Notes: generated from the letters alone by a model not told the origin. Shown: positions 1-9,051, numbered from the stretch's first letter. The stretch is DNA of 54,643 bases from Deltaproteobacteria bacterium (GCA_016186945.1 JACPKR010000006.1:1-54643); one strand, 5' to 3'. Translations and numbers: made by a program.

Positions 1-230
1 AACAAGTCGGATCCCGCGGTCAAGCCGCGGGATGACAGCTTGTAAAAGGTCCTCTCCACCGTCATACCGCGGCTTGACCGCGGGATCCAACGGGGCAGCC
101 TTCCTCGAACAAGTCGGATCCCGCGGTCAAGCCGCGGGATGACAGCTTGTAAAAGTTTGTCCCCAAATTGATTATGATGACAGCTTGTAAAAGTTTGTCC
201 CCAAATTGATTATCTTGAATACTATAGGTA
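1..230. repeat. Tandem and inverted fragments of dispersed element B
   Basis: The palindrome ATCCCGCGG (loop TCAAG) CCGCGGGAT occurs near 10-32 and 119-141 in one orientation and near 66-88 in the other. A unit reading GATGACAGCTTGTAAAAG and then TTTGTCCCCAAATTGATTAT is repeated in tandem between about 138 and 213. The right end, CTTGAATACTATAG, matches the right terminus of the full elements at 3145 and 33104. No gene is visible here. It looks like an element B copy that has been rearranged and partly duplicated. Confidence 0.85.
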
Positions 231-243
231 TTACACATTTCGA

Positions 244-3123
244 TTATTTGAAGACTCTTCCTTTCTTCTTAAAGGCGTCGGCGTCTTGAATGAGGGTTCC
301 CTTTGGCTTTTCCTTGGGAGTCTTTTCTGTCGAGTAATAGATGCTCAGCGAGGCTTTCGTTTTTCCTGTCAAGGCCGATTTGAAAATGCCAAGCATGTCG
401 CCCTTCGAAAGTTTCCGTGCTTCCTTCACAATGTCTGCCTTATAATGGAAGTGTCCTTTCATCGTAATGCCCTCGAAGTAAAGCGTACGAAGTTTTTCGG
501 AAATCGTCTTATCTTGTTCCTCTAACTCCTTGATAACGGCTTCCCTGTAAGTTTCGAAATCTTCCTCAGAAATGGAGGCCAACTCTGCCACAGCCCCCTT
601 CATCCATGCATTGACGCGAGTCGAAATCTCAAATGGCGAAAAACTTGACGACTGGATCAGAAACAAAAGCCCCAGATCTTTCTCATGCATGTCAATGGAG
701 CTTGAAACAATATAGCCCAACTGTTGTTTCGTGCGGAGGGTAGTGAAAAAACTCGACTCCAGATGCGCATGGCCAATTCGCAGGGCTGCATTGAGCCGCA
801 TGTCACGCTTGCCGAATTGAACTCGCTGTGCCCAGGCGTTATTGTTAGTCGGTGTGTGACGAAGCGCCGCAAGAGGAGACCCCTTAGGGAAGATAATCAA
901 TTCCTCTTGAGGTCGTTTCTTAATTGGCAGAATTTTCGATCCGAACTGTGTCGTGTAACGCTGTAAAGCAGGTATTAACGCTGCTGCGTCAAGACTTCCA
1001 TAGGCTGCTCCTTCAATGGCAATTTCCTTCAGAAGTTCTTTTTTGCCAAAATCCTTAATCTGGGAAAGGGTGACATGGGAAATTAAATCCACACCTCCTT
1101 TTTTCCCTGGTTTGTAATACTCGTTGTAATGAATCGCATTCTTGTCGCTTAGATGATTCAATTCATAAAGTGTTTTTTGGTAAGTAGAGTTAAATTGCGT
1201 GTTTGCTATTCTCCTCTTCAAATCTTTCTTGATGATTTCAAACGTTGCCCGGTCGATGGTGATATCGGTCAGGCGTCGGCTCAATTCATCGAGAAGAAGG
1301 GGGAGTTTTTCCGAGTACCCTTCAATGTCGATTTCAATACCGCGGTCAGTCCTCTGGACGTCATAGTGGAGACCGGCCAAACCGATTGTGTAACGCCATT
1401 CGTTCAAACTTTCGTTAAGAGCATCTACAAACAAAAGAGACATGACCTTATCCCGCGGTGACTTGTTCACACTCTGAGCGAGAAGGACCAGACGAAGGTT
1501 TGCTTTGGGAAGATGGAAGGTATCGTCTTTCTGGAACCAAAACGTTCCCCACTCATTGTCGATGATCTTCTCTGCATTCGTGGGCGTCTGGGAAGTCAAC
1601 AGTTCGAGTTTCTGCGGAATAAAAGGGTTAGGTGCAGGAAGAAAGAGAGCCTGATCTGCCGTCGCCGCCTTAAGTCTCGTCAACAAGGCGGGAGGGACAG
1701 ACGTCACCCCATAGGAGACCCCGTAGAACCGTTCCGTGCGGTCCGTTTTCAAGTCTGGAGCAATGAGAAACGCGTTCATCAATTCCGGCTTGATTTGAGA
1801 GAGAAACAGTTTGAATTCATCCTCATCATACTTCTGGATGATGGATTCCCTTCGGTCGATCATGAGCGGAGGGTGAATGTGCATCCTGGAGGCATATTCT
1901 GAGACGACATAGCCGCCTTCTCTATGGTCTCGGTAGAAATAGTCTATCTCTGACATGATTTTCCGCTCATCATGCAGTATGCGCGGCCAACCTTCTTTAG
2001 TGAGCAAATGAATGTATGAGAAAAACAGCTCAAGCACTCTGTCTTTTTCCTGTAGTCCTTTTTCGGTAAGTTCAATATCGACGTGGAACAGACCACCAAA
2101 CGTCGATGCTTCGCTTCCTGCTCCCAATTTGTGCGCTAAACCTTCCTTCTTGAGAAGGGACAGGAGGGATCCTTCCGCTTCATACCCAACTAGATGGCTA
2201 AGCGCCTGTACCGGTTTGGATTCCCAGTACTCGTTAGGATTGGGCGTGGCAAAAACAAGTTCAAGTTTGCGTAGTTCTTTCACGGGGGTTATGTTGACAA
2301 TCCGTGGCAGTTCCTTGTCTTCAAAAACATCAGAGTCGAAATGCGGGCGGGTTAATTTGTGATTAGGAACTTCTGAGAAACGCTCCTTGACCATCGTCTC
2401 CAATTCGTCCAAAGAAAGAGGCGCCAAAACTGCTAATTTCATCTGATTGGCCGAATAGTGATTCCTGTAGAACTCGATCAGGCGCTCTCGTTCCACATTT
2501 TTGAGTGTCTCCTTGTCACCTGTCGAAAATTTCGAGCGGGGATGCCCCTTCTTGTACATCAAGTTGATAACCCTCTGGGTACGCCAGTTATCTTTTTCCA
2601 AATTTTTCTGGTGTTCCGAATCAACGGCATGGAGTTCTCGGTCTACATAATGAGCGTCGAAAAGAGGCTCGACAAAGAACTGAGAGAAGCGGTCGAGTGC
2701 TCCTCCAAAAGCATCAGGGTTGACTTCAAAGAAATAGTTTGTGTTCTCGTCATCGGTGAACGCATTCGAAAAGCCCTGATGTTGGGCCAAGAATTGGTTG
2801 TATTCGTCCACTTCAGGGTATTTTTTCGTTCCTAGGAAAAGCAGGTGTTCCAGAAAGTGAGCCATACCGAAAGATTCCTCTGGGTCGACGAGACTGCCTA
2901 CACCTACATCCATAGCCGCTGCCGATTTGTTGAGTGCCGGGTCGGAGACAAGGAGGACCGTCAATTCATTTTTCAGGGTCAGCGAACGAAATTTTCGCTC
3001 ATCCCCTGGTCGTTTCGCATTGATGTCGACGATGGCAGGTGCTTTTGATTCGAAAAGTTTTTTCATATGCTCGCAACTTACTCCCAAAATAAAAATTGCC
3101 AATAATAAAAGGAACTTTTTCAT
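244..3123 (-). CDS. M16A-family zinc metalloprotease, lipoprotein (insulysin/pitrilysin-like)
   Basis: A 959-residue insulinase-family peptidase, the usual size for M16A (about 960). The inverted zinc motif is H89-F-L-E92-H93, and the third ligand is E170 in AVDSEHQKN, 77 residues after the second His as in insulysin. The C-terminal half has the typical inactive M16 repeats. The N-terminus MKKFLLLLAIFILGVSC is a lipoprotein signal with Cys17 as the lipidation site, so the enzyme should sit in the periplasm, membrane-anchored, and degrade small peptides. A longer open frame runs 76 codons upstream, but that part is only translated element B sequence; the start chosen is the Met before the signal peptide. 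The gene lies alone, facing away from 3406. Confidence 0.93.
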   Translation of the reverse strand: MKKFLLLLAIFILGVSCEHMKKLFESKAPAIVDINAKRPGDERKFRSLTLKNELTVLLVSDPALNKSAAAMDVGVGSLVDPEESFGMAHFLEHLLFLGTKKYPEVDEYNQFLAQHQGFSNAFTDDENTNYFFEVNPDAFGGALDRFSQFFVEPLFDAHYVDRELHAVDSEHQKNLEKDNWRTQRVINLMYKKGHPRSKFSTGDKETLKNVERERLIEFYRNHYSANQMKLAVLAPLSLDELETMVKERFSEVPNHKLTRPHFDSDVFEDKELPRIVNITPVKELRKLELVFATPNPNEYWESKPVQALSHLVGYEAEGSLLSLLKKEGLAHKLGAGSEASTFGGLFHVDIELTEKGLQEKDRVLELFFSYIHLLTKEGWPRILHDERKIMSEIDYFYRDHREGGYVVSEYASRMHIHPPLMIDRRESIIQKYDEDEFKLFLSQIKPELMNAFLIAPDLKTDRTERFYGVSYGVTSVPPALLTRLKAATADQALFLPAPNPFIPQKLELLTSQTPTNAEKIIDNEWGTFWFQKDDTFHLPKANLRLVLLAQSVNKSPRDKVMSLLFVDALNESLNEWRYTIGLAGLHYDVQRTDRGIEIDIEGYSEKLPLLLDELSRRLTDITIDRATFEIIKKDLKRRIANTQFNSTYQKTLYELNHLSDKNAIHYNEYYKPGKKGGVDLISHVTLSQIKDFGKKELLKEIAIEGAAYGSLDAAALIPALQRYTTQFGSKILPIKKRPQEELIIFPKGSPLAALRHTPTNNNAWAQRVQFGKRDMRLNAALRIGHAHLESSFFTTLRTKQQLGYIVSSSIDMHEKDLGLLFLIQSSSFSPFEISTRVNAWMKGAVAELASISEEDFETYREAVIKELEEQDKTISEKLRTLYFEGITMKGHFHYKADIVKEARKLSKGDMLGIFKSALTGKTKASLSIYYSTEKTPKEKPKGTLIQDADAFKKKGRVFK

Positions 3124-3144
3124 CGCTTCTCCAAAATCTATGTA

Positions 3145-3345
3145 ATATAGTATTCGGGAAAAAGAATTTGTGGAGAGGACCTTTTTTTGAAAAATGGATC
3201 CCGCGGTCAAGCCGCGGGATGACAAAGTTCCCCTCCACACCTCCCCCCAAAAAACTTCAAATACTGAAGTTTTTGAAAAAGGGCTTGGGGAAATGACTTT
3301 TTTCAAAAAGTTTTTCCCCAAATTGATTATCTTGAACAGTATAGA
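3145..3345. repeat. Dispersed element B, full copy
   Basis: About 200 bp starting ATAGTATTCGGGAAAAAG and ending CTTGAACAGTATAG. It contains the ATCCCGCGG/CCGCGGGAT hairpin, the run CCTCCCCCCAAAAAACTT, an AAAACTTCAAATACTGAAGTTTT hairpin (split arms AAACTTCA and TGAAGTTT) and a TTTTTTCAAAAAG stretch. Related copies lie at 1, 33104, 39462, 40582 and 47362. This copy separates the divergent genes at 3123 and 3406, so their promoters must lie in or next to it. Confidence 0.9.
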
Positions 3346-3405
3346 TCGCATGTGGCATTATGCTTTCGCTAAGAACGGAAGCCAAGGGAAGATAAGGGAT
3401 TTTCT

Positions 3406-3783
3406 ATGCGGCGAACACACCTTTCATTGATTTTACTGTCAATTCTTCTGCTGAATCAAGGATGTCTGTCAACGGGGCGTAATTTCCCTTCGCAGACCGA
3501 GTGGATTGAAAAGGAGCGGACTTCACAAAATGACGTGAAATTCCTCCTAGGGGAGCCGTTCTCGATCGGTAACTCCGGCGGGGTTCCCACCTGGACTTAT
3601 GCGTTCTACAAATATGAAATACTTGGCAAAAGCCGATATAAGGAGTTGAAATTCTACTGGAAGTCAGACGGCAAGGTTCAACACTTCGCCTTCAGCTCAA
3701 GCTTTCCCGACGACATCAAGACTTTGAACCTCTCCAAACTTTCCAAGAAGCACGAGCAAAAACCCTCCGAAAAAAAGAACTAG
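3406..3783 (+). CDS. Small lipoprotein, possibly BamE/SmpA-like
   Basis: A 125-residue protein with a lipoprotein signal (MRRTHLSLILLSILLLNQGC, lipobox LNQG-C). The mature part has the pattern of the SmpA/BamE fold: an acidic helix (EWIEKERTSQNDVKFLLGEP), a Gly turn (SIGNSGGVPTWTY), then alternating strands FYKYEILGKSRYKELKFYW and GKVQHFAFSS. BamE proteins assist outer-membrane protein assembly, and many paralogues have other roles. The C-terminus is Lys/Glu-rich and probably disordered. The family assignment rests on pattern only and is tentative; the lipoprotein nature is clear. Confidence 0.7.
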   Translation: MRRTHLSLILLSILLLNQGCLSTGRNFPSQTEWIEKERTSQNDVKFLLGEPFSIGNSGGVPTWTYAFYKYEILGKSRYKELKFYWKSDGKVQHFAFSSSFPDDIKTLNLSKLSKKHEQKPSEKKN

Positions 3784-3818
3784 CGCCGCGACCATAAAGT
3801 TATTTCTCAGGTTGGTTC

Positions 3819-3857
3819 CTGGATTGCTTCGTCGGGCTTCACCCTCCTCGCAATGAC
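3819..3857 (-). repeat. Short dispersed repeat C (GTCATTGCGAG type)
   Basis: Reads on the minus strand as GTCATTGCGAGGAGGGTGAA followed by GCCCGACGAAGCAATCCAG. A near-identical copy in the opposite orientation lies at 34457-34495. It sits in the gap between the convergent genes ending at 3783 and 3904. Short repeats of this general form occur in many bacterial genomes; no function is evident here. Confidence 0.75.
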
Positions 3858-3903
3858 GGCAGTGCCATTAAGGTATGAGTGAAAAAACTATCTGGTCACA
3901 ACA

Positions 3904-6432
3904 CTAGCGCTGCACAGCCCCAAGCTGTCCCCGCAGGTAAGCAAGAAGTGCGCCCACTTCCTGGTCAACTTCATGATCGGTAAGAGTTCTTCGCAGGCTT
4001 TGGAACGTGTAGGAAGCGGCAAAGCTCTTCCTGTCTTCACCCACCTGTTCTCCTTCGTAAAGATCGAAGAGTCGCACAGAATTCAGGTGCTTGCGCCCTG
4101 GGAAGTTTAAGGAAGCTTGCTCGAAGGTCTCGAACCGCACGTGCTTGGCTATGGTGAATGCAAGATCGCGCGTTACGGGCGGGAATATTGCGGAAGCTTC
4201 GACGGTCATCCTTGTCTCGTGGGCCTCTTCAAAGACGGCCTCCAAATCTAGCTCGAAGCAAGCGGGTGCCTCGTCTTCTAAGTCGTAGGCCAGCGCAACC
4301 TGAGGGTGCAGTTCTCCCGCCCACCCGAGCTTTCTTTCTCCCAATTCGTTGAAAATCCAAGCCGATGCGTGAGGATGAAGGAAAGGAGCGTGCTCAGGTT
4401 CGATCGTTTTCCACTTCAGAACGCGCAGACCGTGCATCTTAGCCAAGGCGCTAACGATCTCCTTCGCCTCGAAGAATGTAGCGGCCTTCTCAGCGTGATT
4501 CCATTCCTTCGCCAGGAGTGGCTGATCGAGGGTTCCTGTCAGAAGGTCTCGTTCGACGGGTCTATCTTTCTCATCCCTCGCTCGGTGTGTGAGCAGTCGA
4601 CTCGGTCTCAGGAAATGCTGCCAGTGGGGATCGTCTGACCAGGGGCCGGACAAATGCTTGTCGAAAAACCCGCGTCCGATCTCAAAAAGCTTGCTGCCAC
4701 GGCGACCGTGGTTTCGATTGCGCAGAATCGCTTTGAGAAGACCTGGCAAAAGGGAAGTCTGAAGAAGCGAAACGGATTCGTTCAGCGCATTCGCCAATTT
4801 AATCTTCGGCCATAGCCCGTGCAAGGGACTAAGCCTGAGGTTTTGAACATCGGCTTCACTGAGAAAGGGAAGCGTCATGATTTCCGTCAGACCGAGATTA
4901 GCAGCGCTTCTTTTTATGTCGTCATTGAATTCAATGTAGCGGTTTTCAGGTCCTGGGCTAATTTGCAGTCTGGGAATTTCGTAGGGAACTTTGTCGTACC
5001 CCTCCAGACGAGCGATCTCTTCGATGAGGTCGATTTCACGCTGGAGGTCCGCGCGCCAACTTGGGATTTCAAAGAGCATCCGCTCTTCTGTCTTGTCCAA
5101 GAGTTTGCACCCTATTTTCTCCAGTTGTTGAACGCAGGTGTCGAGGAGAAAGACCGGGTTAGCAAGTATAGCTCGTACGCGGGGTAGGCGTAGGGCGATC
5201 CGCTTCAAGACGAGGGTTTGCGGGTAGACATCCACGGGAGCAGAAGAGACATGAGCAGTGGTCACCCCCTGCTCCTGGGAGCACTGCAGGATAAGGGCAC
5301 AAGTGCGCGCAAGCACCTCAAAAGCCCTCTCCATGTCGACCCCACGTTCAAAGCGGTAGGAAGATTCGGTCGCAATACCTGTGCGTCGTGCTGTTTTACG
5401 AATTTTCTGTGGAGAAAAGTGAGCCACCTCGATGATGACTTCCGACGTGTCTTCCTTTATCTCGGAATTCTGCCCGCCCATGATGCCTGCAAGTCCGATC
5501 ATGCGCTCGGTGTCGTAAATCAGGATGTCGTTGACATCCGTCGTAATTTCAATGTCCTTCAATGTTACAAAAGGAAGGCCACCTTTCCTTGACACTGCTT
5601 TTAGAGTGTCGCCTTTGACATCGCGACGGTCGTAGGCATGGATCGGCTGTCCATATTCAAGAAGTACAAAATTCGTGACATCGACAAGAATATTGTGGGC
5701 ATTCATGCCCGAAGCTTCGAGTTTCTTGCGAAGCCAGAGGGGGGACGTTACAGCTTTCACACCGGAGATCATCGCTGCGCAAAAACGAGCGCAGTCGTCT
5801 TCATTTTCAATCACTACGTTCACCTTGTGATTGATCTGCGGTATAGGCATAGGAGCGATAGGGGTTTTTAGCGGTTTGTCAAGCTTGGCAGCGATGTCTC
5901 TTGCTATCCCAATGTAACTCAGGCAATCGGAACGATTGGGAGTAAGTTTGATTTCAAAGAGGCTGTCTTGGGTGTTCATGTAAGACTTGAAAGGTTTACC
6001 TTTCATAAGGTCGGCACTAAGCTCCATGATGCCAGCATGGTTCTCAGAAATGTTGAGTTCTGCCTCACTGCAAATCATCCCCTCGGAAGCTTCCCCTCGA
6101 ATTTTTGTCGCTTTGATCTTTGTCCCGTCAGGGAGTGCTGCCCCTTTCAGGGCGACAGCTACGGTCAAGCCAGTACGAACGTTGGGTGCTCCGCAAACGA
6201 TGGAAAGTTCCGACCCCAGTCCAGCATCTACCTTGCAAAGTCTGAGCGCATCCGCATTAGGATGAGCTTGGACGGAAAGAACCTTTCCCACCACGATATT
6301 TTCATCCAACGCTTGCGTCGTTGTTGTGGATTCAACCTCCAAACCAAGTCCGGTCAGAATTTCCGCAATATTTTCCGGTGAGCGGTCGCTTATGTCCACA
6401 TAGTCATTGAGCCAATTTTTTGAAACGAGCAT
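3904..6432 (-). CDS. pheT: Phenylalanyl-tRNA synthetase beta subunit
   Basis: 842 residues, close to the normal bacterial size. The N-terminus MLVSKNWLNDYVD leads into a tRNA-binding EMAP-like domain (NIVVGKVLSVQAHPNADALRLCKVDAG, about 46-72), then the B3/B4 editing region (LTPNRSDCLSYIGIARD), the B5 domain, the catalytic-like core and a C-terminal ferredoxin-fold anticodon-binding domain (FPPVTRDLAFTI). The enzyme is an alpha2/beta2 tetramer that charges tRNA-Phe; the beta subunit binds tRNA and removes mischarged tyrosine. It lies 31 bases after pheS on the same strand. A GGAG sits about 10 bases before the ATG. Confidence 0.98.
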   Translation of the reverse strand: MLVSKNWLNDYVDISDRSPENIAEILTGLGLEVESTTTTQALDENIVVGKVLSVQAHPNADALRLCKVDAGLGSELSIVCGAPNVRTGLTVAVALKGAALPDGTKIKATKIRGEASEGMICSEAELNISENHAGIMELSADLMKGKPFKSYMNTQDSLFEIKLTPNRSDCLSYIGIARDIAAKLDKPLKTPIAPMPIPQINHKVNVVIENEDDCARFCAAMISGVKAVTSPLWLRKKLEASGMNAHNILVDVTNFVLLEYGQPIHAYDRRDVKGDTLKAVSRKGGLPFVTLKDIEITTDVNDILIYDTERMIGLAGIMGGQNSEIKEDTSEVIIEVAHFSPQKIRKTARRTGIATESSYRFERGVDMERAFEVLARTCALILQCSQEQGVTTAHVSSAPVDVYPQTLVLKRIALRLPRVRAILANPVFLLDTCVQQLEKIGCKLLDKTEERMLFEIPSWRADLQREIDLIEEIARLEGYDKVPYEIPRLQISPGPENRYIEFNDDIKRSAANLGLTEIMTLPFLSEADVQNLRLSPLHGLWPKIKLANALNESVSLLQTSLLPGLLKAILRNRNHGRRGSKLFEIGRGFFDKHLSGPWSDDPHWQHFLRPSRLLTHRARDEKDRPVERDLLTGTLDQPLLAKEWNHAEKAATFFEAKEIVSALAKMHGLRVLKWKTIEPEHAPFLHPHASAWIFNELGERKLGWAGELHPQVALAYDLEDEAPACFELDLEAVFEEAHETRMTVEASAIFPPVTRDLAFTIAKHVRFETFEQASLNFPGRKHLNSVRLFDLYEGEQVGEDRKSFAASYTFQSLRRTLTDHEVDQEVGALLAYLRGQLGAVQR

Positions 6433-6463
6433 GTGTTACGAACTCCTTATATACAGGTAATGT

Positions 6464-7522
6464 TCATCGTGCGGGGTATACAGGAAAGCAGTTGTGAAAC
6501 TGTTCGTCACCCTCGAACATCAGACGCAGGTCGTCGATACCAAACGCCAACATGGCCATGCGGTCCAGACCCATGCCAAAAGCAAAACCTGTGTACGCTT
6601 CGCTATCGTAATTGACATTCTCAAACACGTTAGGGTGAACCATCCCGCAGCCCATGATTTCAAGCCAACCCGTCTGGCTGCAAACACGACAACCTTTCCC
6701 ACGACATAGGGTGCAGAGCATGTCGACTTCCGCGCCAGGCTCGACGAAGGGGAAAAAACTTGGGCGAAAGCGCGTTTTCACATCATGCCCAAACAAGGCT
6801 TTCACGATGGCATCAATCATCCCTTTCAGATGGGCGAACGACACCCCCCTGTCCACCAAAACCCCCTCTAACTGATGAAACATGGGTGAATGCGTAAGGT
6901 CATTGTCGCAGCGATAGACGCGCCCAGGAGCAATAAATCGAATAGGCGGTGGATTTTGAAGCATCGCGTGGATTTGAATGTTCGAAGTGTGTGTGCGTAA
7001 AACAAGCTTCTGGCGATCGGCCACAAAGAACGTGTCCTGCATGTCCCGAGAGGGATGATCGTCGGGAAAATTCAACGCCCCGAAATTATAGAAATCAAAT
7101 TCCAGCTCAGGGCCTTCCCAGACACTGAAACCATAGCGCCGGAATTCTTTCAGAAACTGAGTACGTATCAGCGTGACCGGATGAAGGGACCCCCCCATGA
7201 AATTCCGACTGACGGGAAGCGACGTGTCAAGCTTCCTGTCGGTGAGCTTGGCGTCAATGGCATGCTGAAGGCTGATAGACTTTAAGCGCTCCAGACTCGT
7301 CTCCACGCTCGTTCGTAAGTCATTGATTTTTTTTCCAACTTTCGGGCGTTCTTCGCCGCCCAGCTCCTTAAGCTGCTCATAGAGGGTGGATACTTTGCCC
7401 TTACGCCCCAGCCAGCGGACGCGAAGCTGCTCGACCACTTCCGCTTCAGGATTTTTCTGGACCTGGGCGACTTCCGTCTGAAAATCGCCCTCCCACTGCT
7501 TCAAAGTTTCCAAAAGGCTCAC
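6464..7522 (-). CDS. pheS: Phenylalanyl-tRNA synthetase alpha subunit
   Basis: Catalytic subunit of PheRS, 352 residues from the chosen start. An N-terminal coiled coil contains VRWLGRKGKVSTLYEQLK, followed by the class II core: GPELEFDFYNFGALNFPDDH, SRDMQDTFFV, the motif 2 region MFHQLEGVLVD, and motif 3 GMGLDRMAMLAFGIDDLR near the end. The start is taken as GTG at 7522 (MSLLETLKQWEGD) because a GGGGGAAAG stretch lies upstream. A TTG at 7540 would add six residues but would begin inside that stretch. First gene of a pheS-pheT operon, divergent from the flagellin gene. Confidence 0.97.
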   Translation of the reverse strand: MSLLETLKQWEGDFQTEVAQVQKNPEAEVVEQLRVRWLGRKGKVSTLYEQLKELGGEERPKVGKKINDLRTSVETSLERLKSISLQHAIDAKLTDRKLDTSLPVSRNFMGGSLHPVTLIRTQFLKEFRRYGFSVWEGPELEFDFYNFGALNFPDDHPSRDMQDTFFVADRQKLVLRTHTSNIQIHAMLQNPPPIRFIAPGRVYRCDNDLTHSPMFHQLEGVLVDRGVSFAHLKGMIDAIVKALFGHDVKTRFRPSFFPFVEPGAEVDMLCTLCRGKGCRVCSQTGWLEIMGCGMVHPNVFENVNYDSEAYTGFAFGMGLDRMAMLAFGIDDLRLMFEGDEQFHNCFPVYPAR

Positions 7523-7540
7523 GATGCTTCTTTCCCCCAA

Positions 7541-7832
7541 AAATCAATTAATTCATGGAATCCCTGAGATATAGACAAGCGGCGAGGGTCCGTCAAGGTT
7601 GCTTTGGGATGCGTAAGCCCCAAGTGGCAAACCGAACAGCTTCAATAAAATTTTTAGATAAAAATTATATTGTTTTAATAACATTGATTGTTTTTATTAA
7701 AATTTAATAAAATTAAACATAATAAAGTAAATCTTCTATTAAACAGTCCGAATCATTTTATGGTTTTTAAACGCTTTTAATATCAGCGCGTTTCACAGGG
7801 AGTGAGACGCCCCCAACGACAGGAGGTCTATC
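7541..7832. promoter_or_regulatory. Divergent pheS/flagellin intergenic region, very AT-rich
   Basis: The stretch 7645-7765 is almost entirely A and T and resembles an UP-element or bent-DNA region. TAAAG at 7723 and GTCCGAAT at 7746 resemble the two halves of a flagellar sigma-28 promoter, but the spacing is about four bases too long, so I do not call it. A strong ACAGGAGG ribosome binding site precedes the flagellin ATG. The string GCGTAAGCCCCAAGTGGC near 7612 recalls scrambled element A ends. Confidence 0.4.
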
Positions 7833-8753
7833 ATGGGTCTGCGCATTAAAACCAACACAGCGTCTGTCAATGCACAACGTCACCTGGAAAAATCGACTTC
7901 AGCAGTTCAGGAATCCATGACGAAGTTAGCGTCTGGTTCCCGAATCAACAAATCCGCAGATGATGCCGCGGGATTAGCGGTCAGTGAGAATTTAAGAGCG
8001 GATTTGCGTTCGCTTGCCGTAGCAAAAAGAAACGCGAACGACGGCATTTCCCTCATTCAGGTTGCGGAGGGTGGGTTGGAAGAGACAAATAACATGCTCA
8101 TCCGTTTAAGAGAGCTTGCTATTCAGTCAGCTTCCGACACCATTAGCGACAAGGAGCGAGCGTACCTCGATCAGGAATTTGTGCAGTTAAAGGATGAGAT
8201 CAACAGGATTGCCGGATCGACGGAATTTAACGGCACAAGACTTCTGGTCGGGGAATCCGATCTTCCCGAAGACATGAAGGGTCTTGCGAATCCGTTTCCC
8301 CTCGAAATTCAAGTTAATAAGGACTACTTCGTGGATTCCGACGGTTTAGACAAAACCAACCCTGTAAACGTCATCCGCATTGACCTTTCCAATCTCAATG
8401 CGTTCACGTTCGGGGAGAATTCACTGGACCTAGGAAACCATGAGGAAGGTTCGCGGGTCATGGACAAGGTTAGCGCGCAACACAGCATTTCTGCCATCGA
8501 CAGTGCCATCACGAGAGTCAGCGAACATCGCGCCTATCTTGGCGCTGTGCAGAATCGTATGGGATCTACGATTAACAACCTCGGGCTGCAAATTCAAAGT
8601 TTGACAGAGTCGAGAAGTCGAATTTCCGATACGGATTATGCTGTTGAGACCGCTAACTTTACCAAGGAAAATATCCTACAGCAGGCGGGCACCTCCATTT
8701 TGGCGAGTGCGAATTCGCTTCCTAAAGTGGCGCTGTCCTTGTTGCAGGGATAG
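7833..8753 (+). CDS. fliC: Flagellin
   Basis: 306 residues with the conserved D0/D1 helices at both ends. The N-terminal part is MGLRIKTNTASVNAQRHLEK, then the signature SGSRINKSADDAAGLAVSENLRAD (about 34-57) and NDGISLIQVAEGGLEE. The C-terminal part is NRMGSTINNLGLQIQSLTESRSRI, SDTDYAVETANFTKENIL, ending ALSLLQG. The central D2/D3 region is short (about 140-200), so this is a compact flagellin that builds the filament after export by the flagellar type III system. It is preceded by AGGAGG at good spacing. Only one copy lies in the window and no other flagellar genes are nearby, so it is probably one of several scattered copies. Confidence 0.97.
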   Translation: MGLRIKTNTASVNAQRHLEKSTSAVQESMTKLASGSRINKSADDAAGLAVSENLRADLRSLAVAKRNANDGISLIQVAEGGLEETNNMLIRLRELAIQSASDTISDKERAYLDQEFVQLKDEINRIAGSTEFNGTRLLVGESDLPEDMKGLANPFPLEIQVNKDYFVDSDGLDKTNPVNVIRIDLSNLNAFTFGENSLDLGNHEEGSRVMDKVSAQHSISAIDSAITRVSEHRAYLGAVQNRMGSTINNLGLQIQSLTESRSRISDTDYAVETANFTKENILQQAGTSILASANSLPKVALSLLQG

Positions 8754-8763
8754 TCTTGTGAAC

Positions 8764-8789
8764 AACTACGGCTCTAACGGGCCGTAGTT
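8764..8789 (+). terminator. Hairpin after flagellin gene
   Basis: AACTACGGC and GCCGTAGTT form a perfect 9-bp stem around an 8-base loop, starting 11 bases after the flagellin stop. The T-tract is short (the stem runs into GTTTCAG), so termination may be incomplete. It separates the flagellin gene from the peptide operon that follows. Confidence 0.7.
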
Positions 8790-8818
8790 TCAGTTACAAA
8801 GCCACATGGGCCTTTCGC

Positions 8819-8848
8819 TTGAGCTTGCTACAGCGATTTTTGTATTTA
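8819..8848 (+). promoter_or_regulatory. Possible sigma-70 promoter for the peptide operon
   Basis: TTGAGC at 8819-8824 and TATTTA at 8843-8848 are separated by 18 bases in an AT-rich stretch (GTATTTAAATATATTTCG). This is the best candidate between the flagellin hairpin and the precursor ATG at 8969. The match is only moderate and the leader would be about 115 bases. Confidence 0.3.
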
Positions 8849-8968
8849 AATATATTTCGTATTTTTTCTTGTCTGTCTTTCCCCCAAATGCTAGCTTTCC
8901 GCGCACTGCTAACATCTTAGCGGTCAGCCTACGGCTGTGTTACTAACTCTTTATGAAAGGAAAAAGTC

Positions 8969-9046
8969 ATGCCGTACATTGCCCCCGAACTGGTTATCAT
9001 TCCTAGCGTTAGCAATGTTGATTCAAACTGCTGCACAGCTTGCTAG
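8969..9046 (+). CDS. Candidate RiPP precursor peptide, 25 aa, C-terminal CCTAC
   Basis: A 25-codon ORF that reads MPYIAPELVIIP, then SVSNVDSN, then CCTAC and a TAG stop. AAAGGA at 8956-8961 is an excellent ribosome binding site seven bases before the ATG. The peptide is a plausible short leader (ELVIIP is a likely strand for docking to an RRE domain) followed by a Cys-rich C-terminal core with Cys21, Cys22 and Cys25. It sits directly upstream of a radical SAM enzyme carrying a PqqD-like RRE and of a second radical SAM/SPASM enzyme, the normal place for a RiPP precursor. A different-frame ORF across this region (8937-9125) has no such start signal. I know no RiPP family with this exact sequence, so the chemistry is unknown; Cys thioether formation would be the natural first guess. 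Confidence 0.75.
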   Translation: MPYIAPELVIIPSVSNVDSNCCTAC

Positions 9047-9051
9047 AGTGC

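Noticed and set aside
1-230. CRISPR array
   Set aside because: The repeats are few, unequal and partly inverted, without regular unique spacers.
1513-2362. Long plus-strand frames opposite the M16 protease, and similar ones opposite pheT, pdhB and holB
   Set aside because: Shadow frames of clear genes, with no start signals or family features.
3124-3351. 76-codon N-terminal extension of the M16 protease
   Set aside because: It is translated element B sequence and would place the lipoprotein signal inside the protein.
7723-7753. Sigma-28 promoter for flagellin
   Set aside because: Both half-sites resemble the consensus, but the spacing is about four bases too long.
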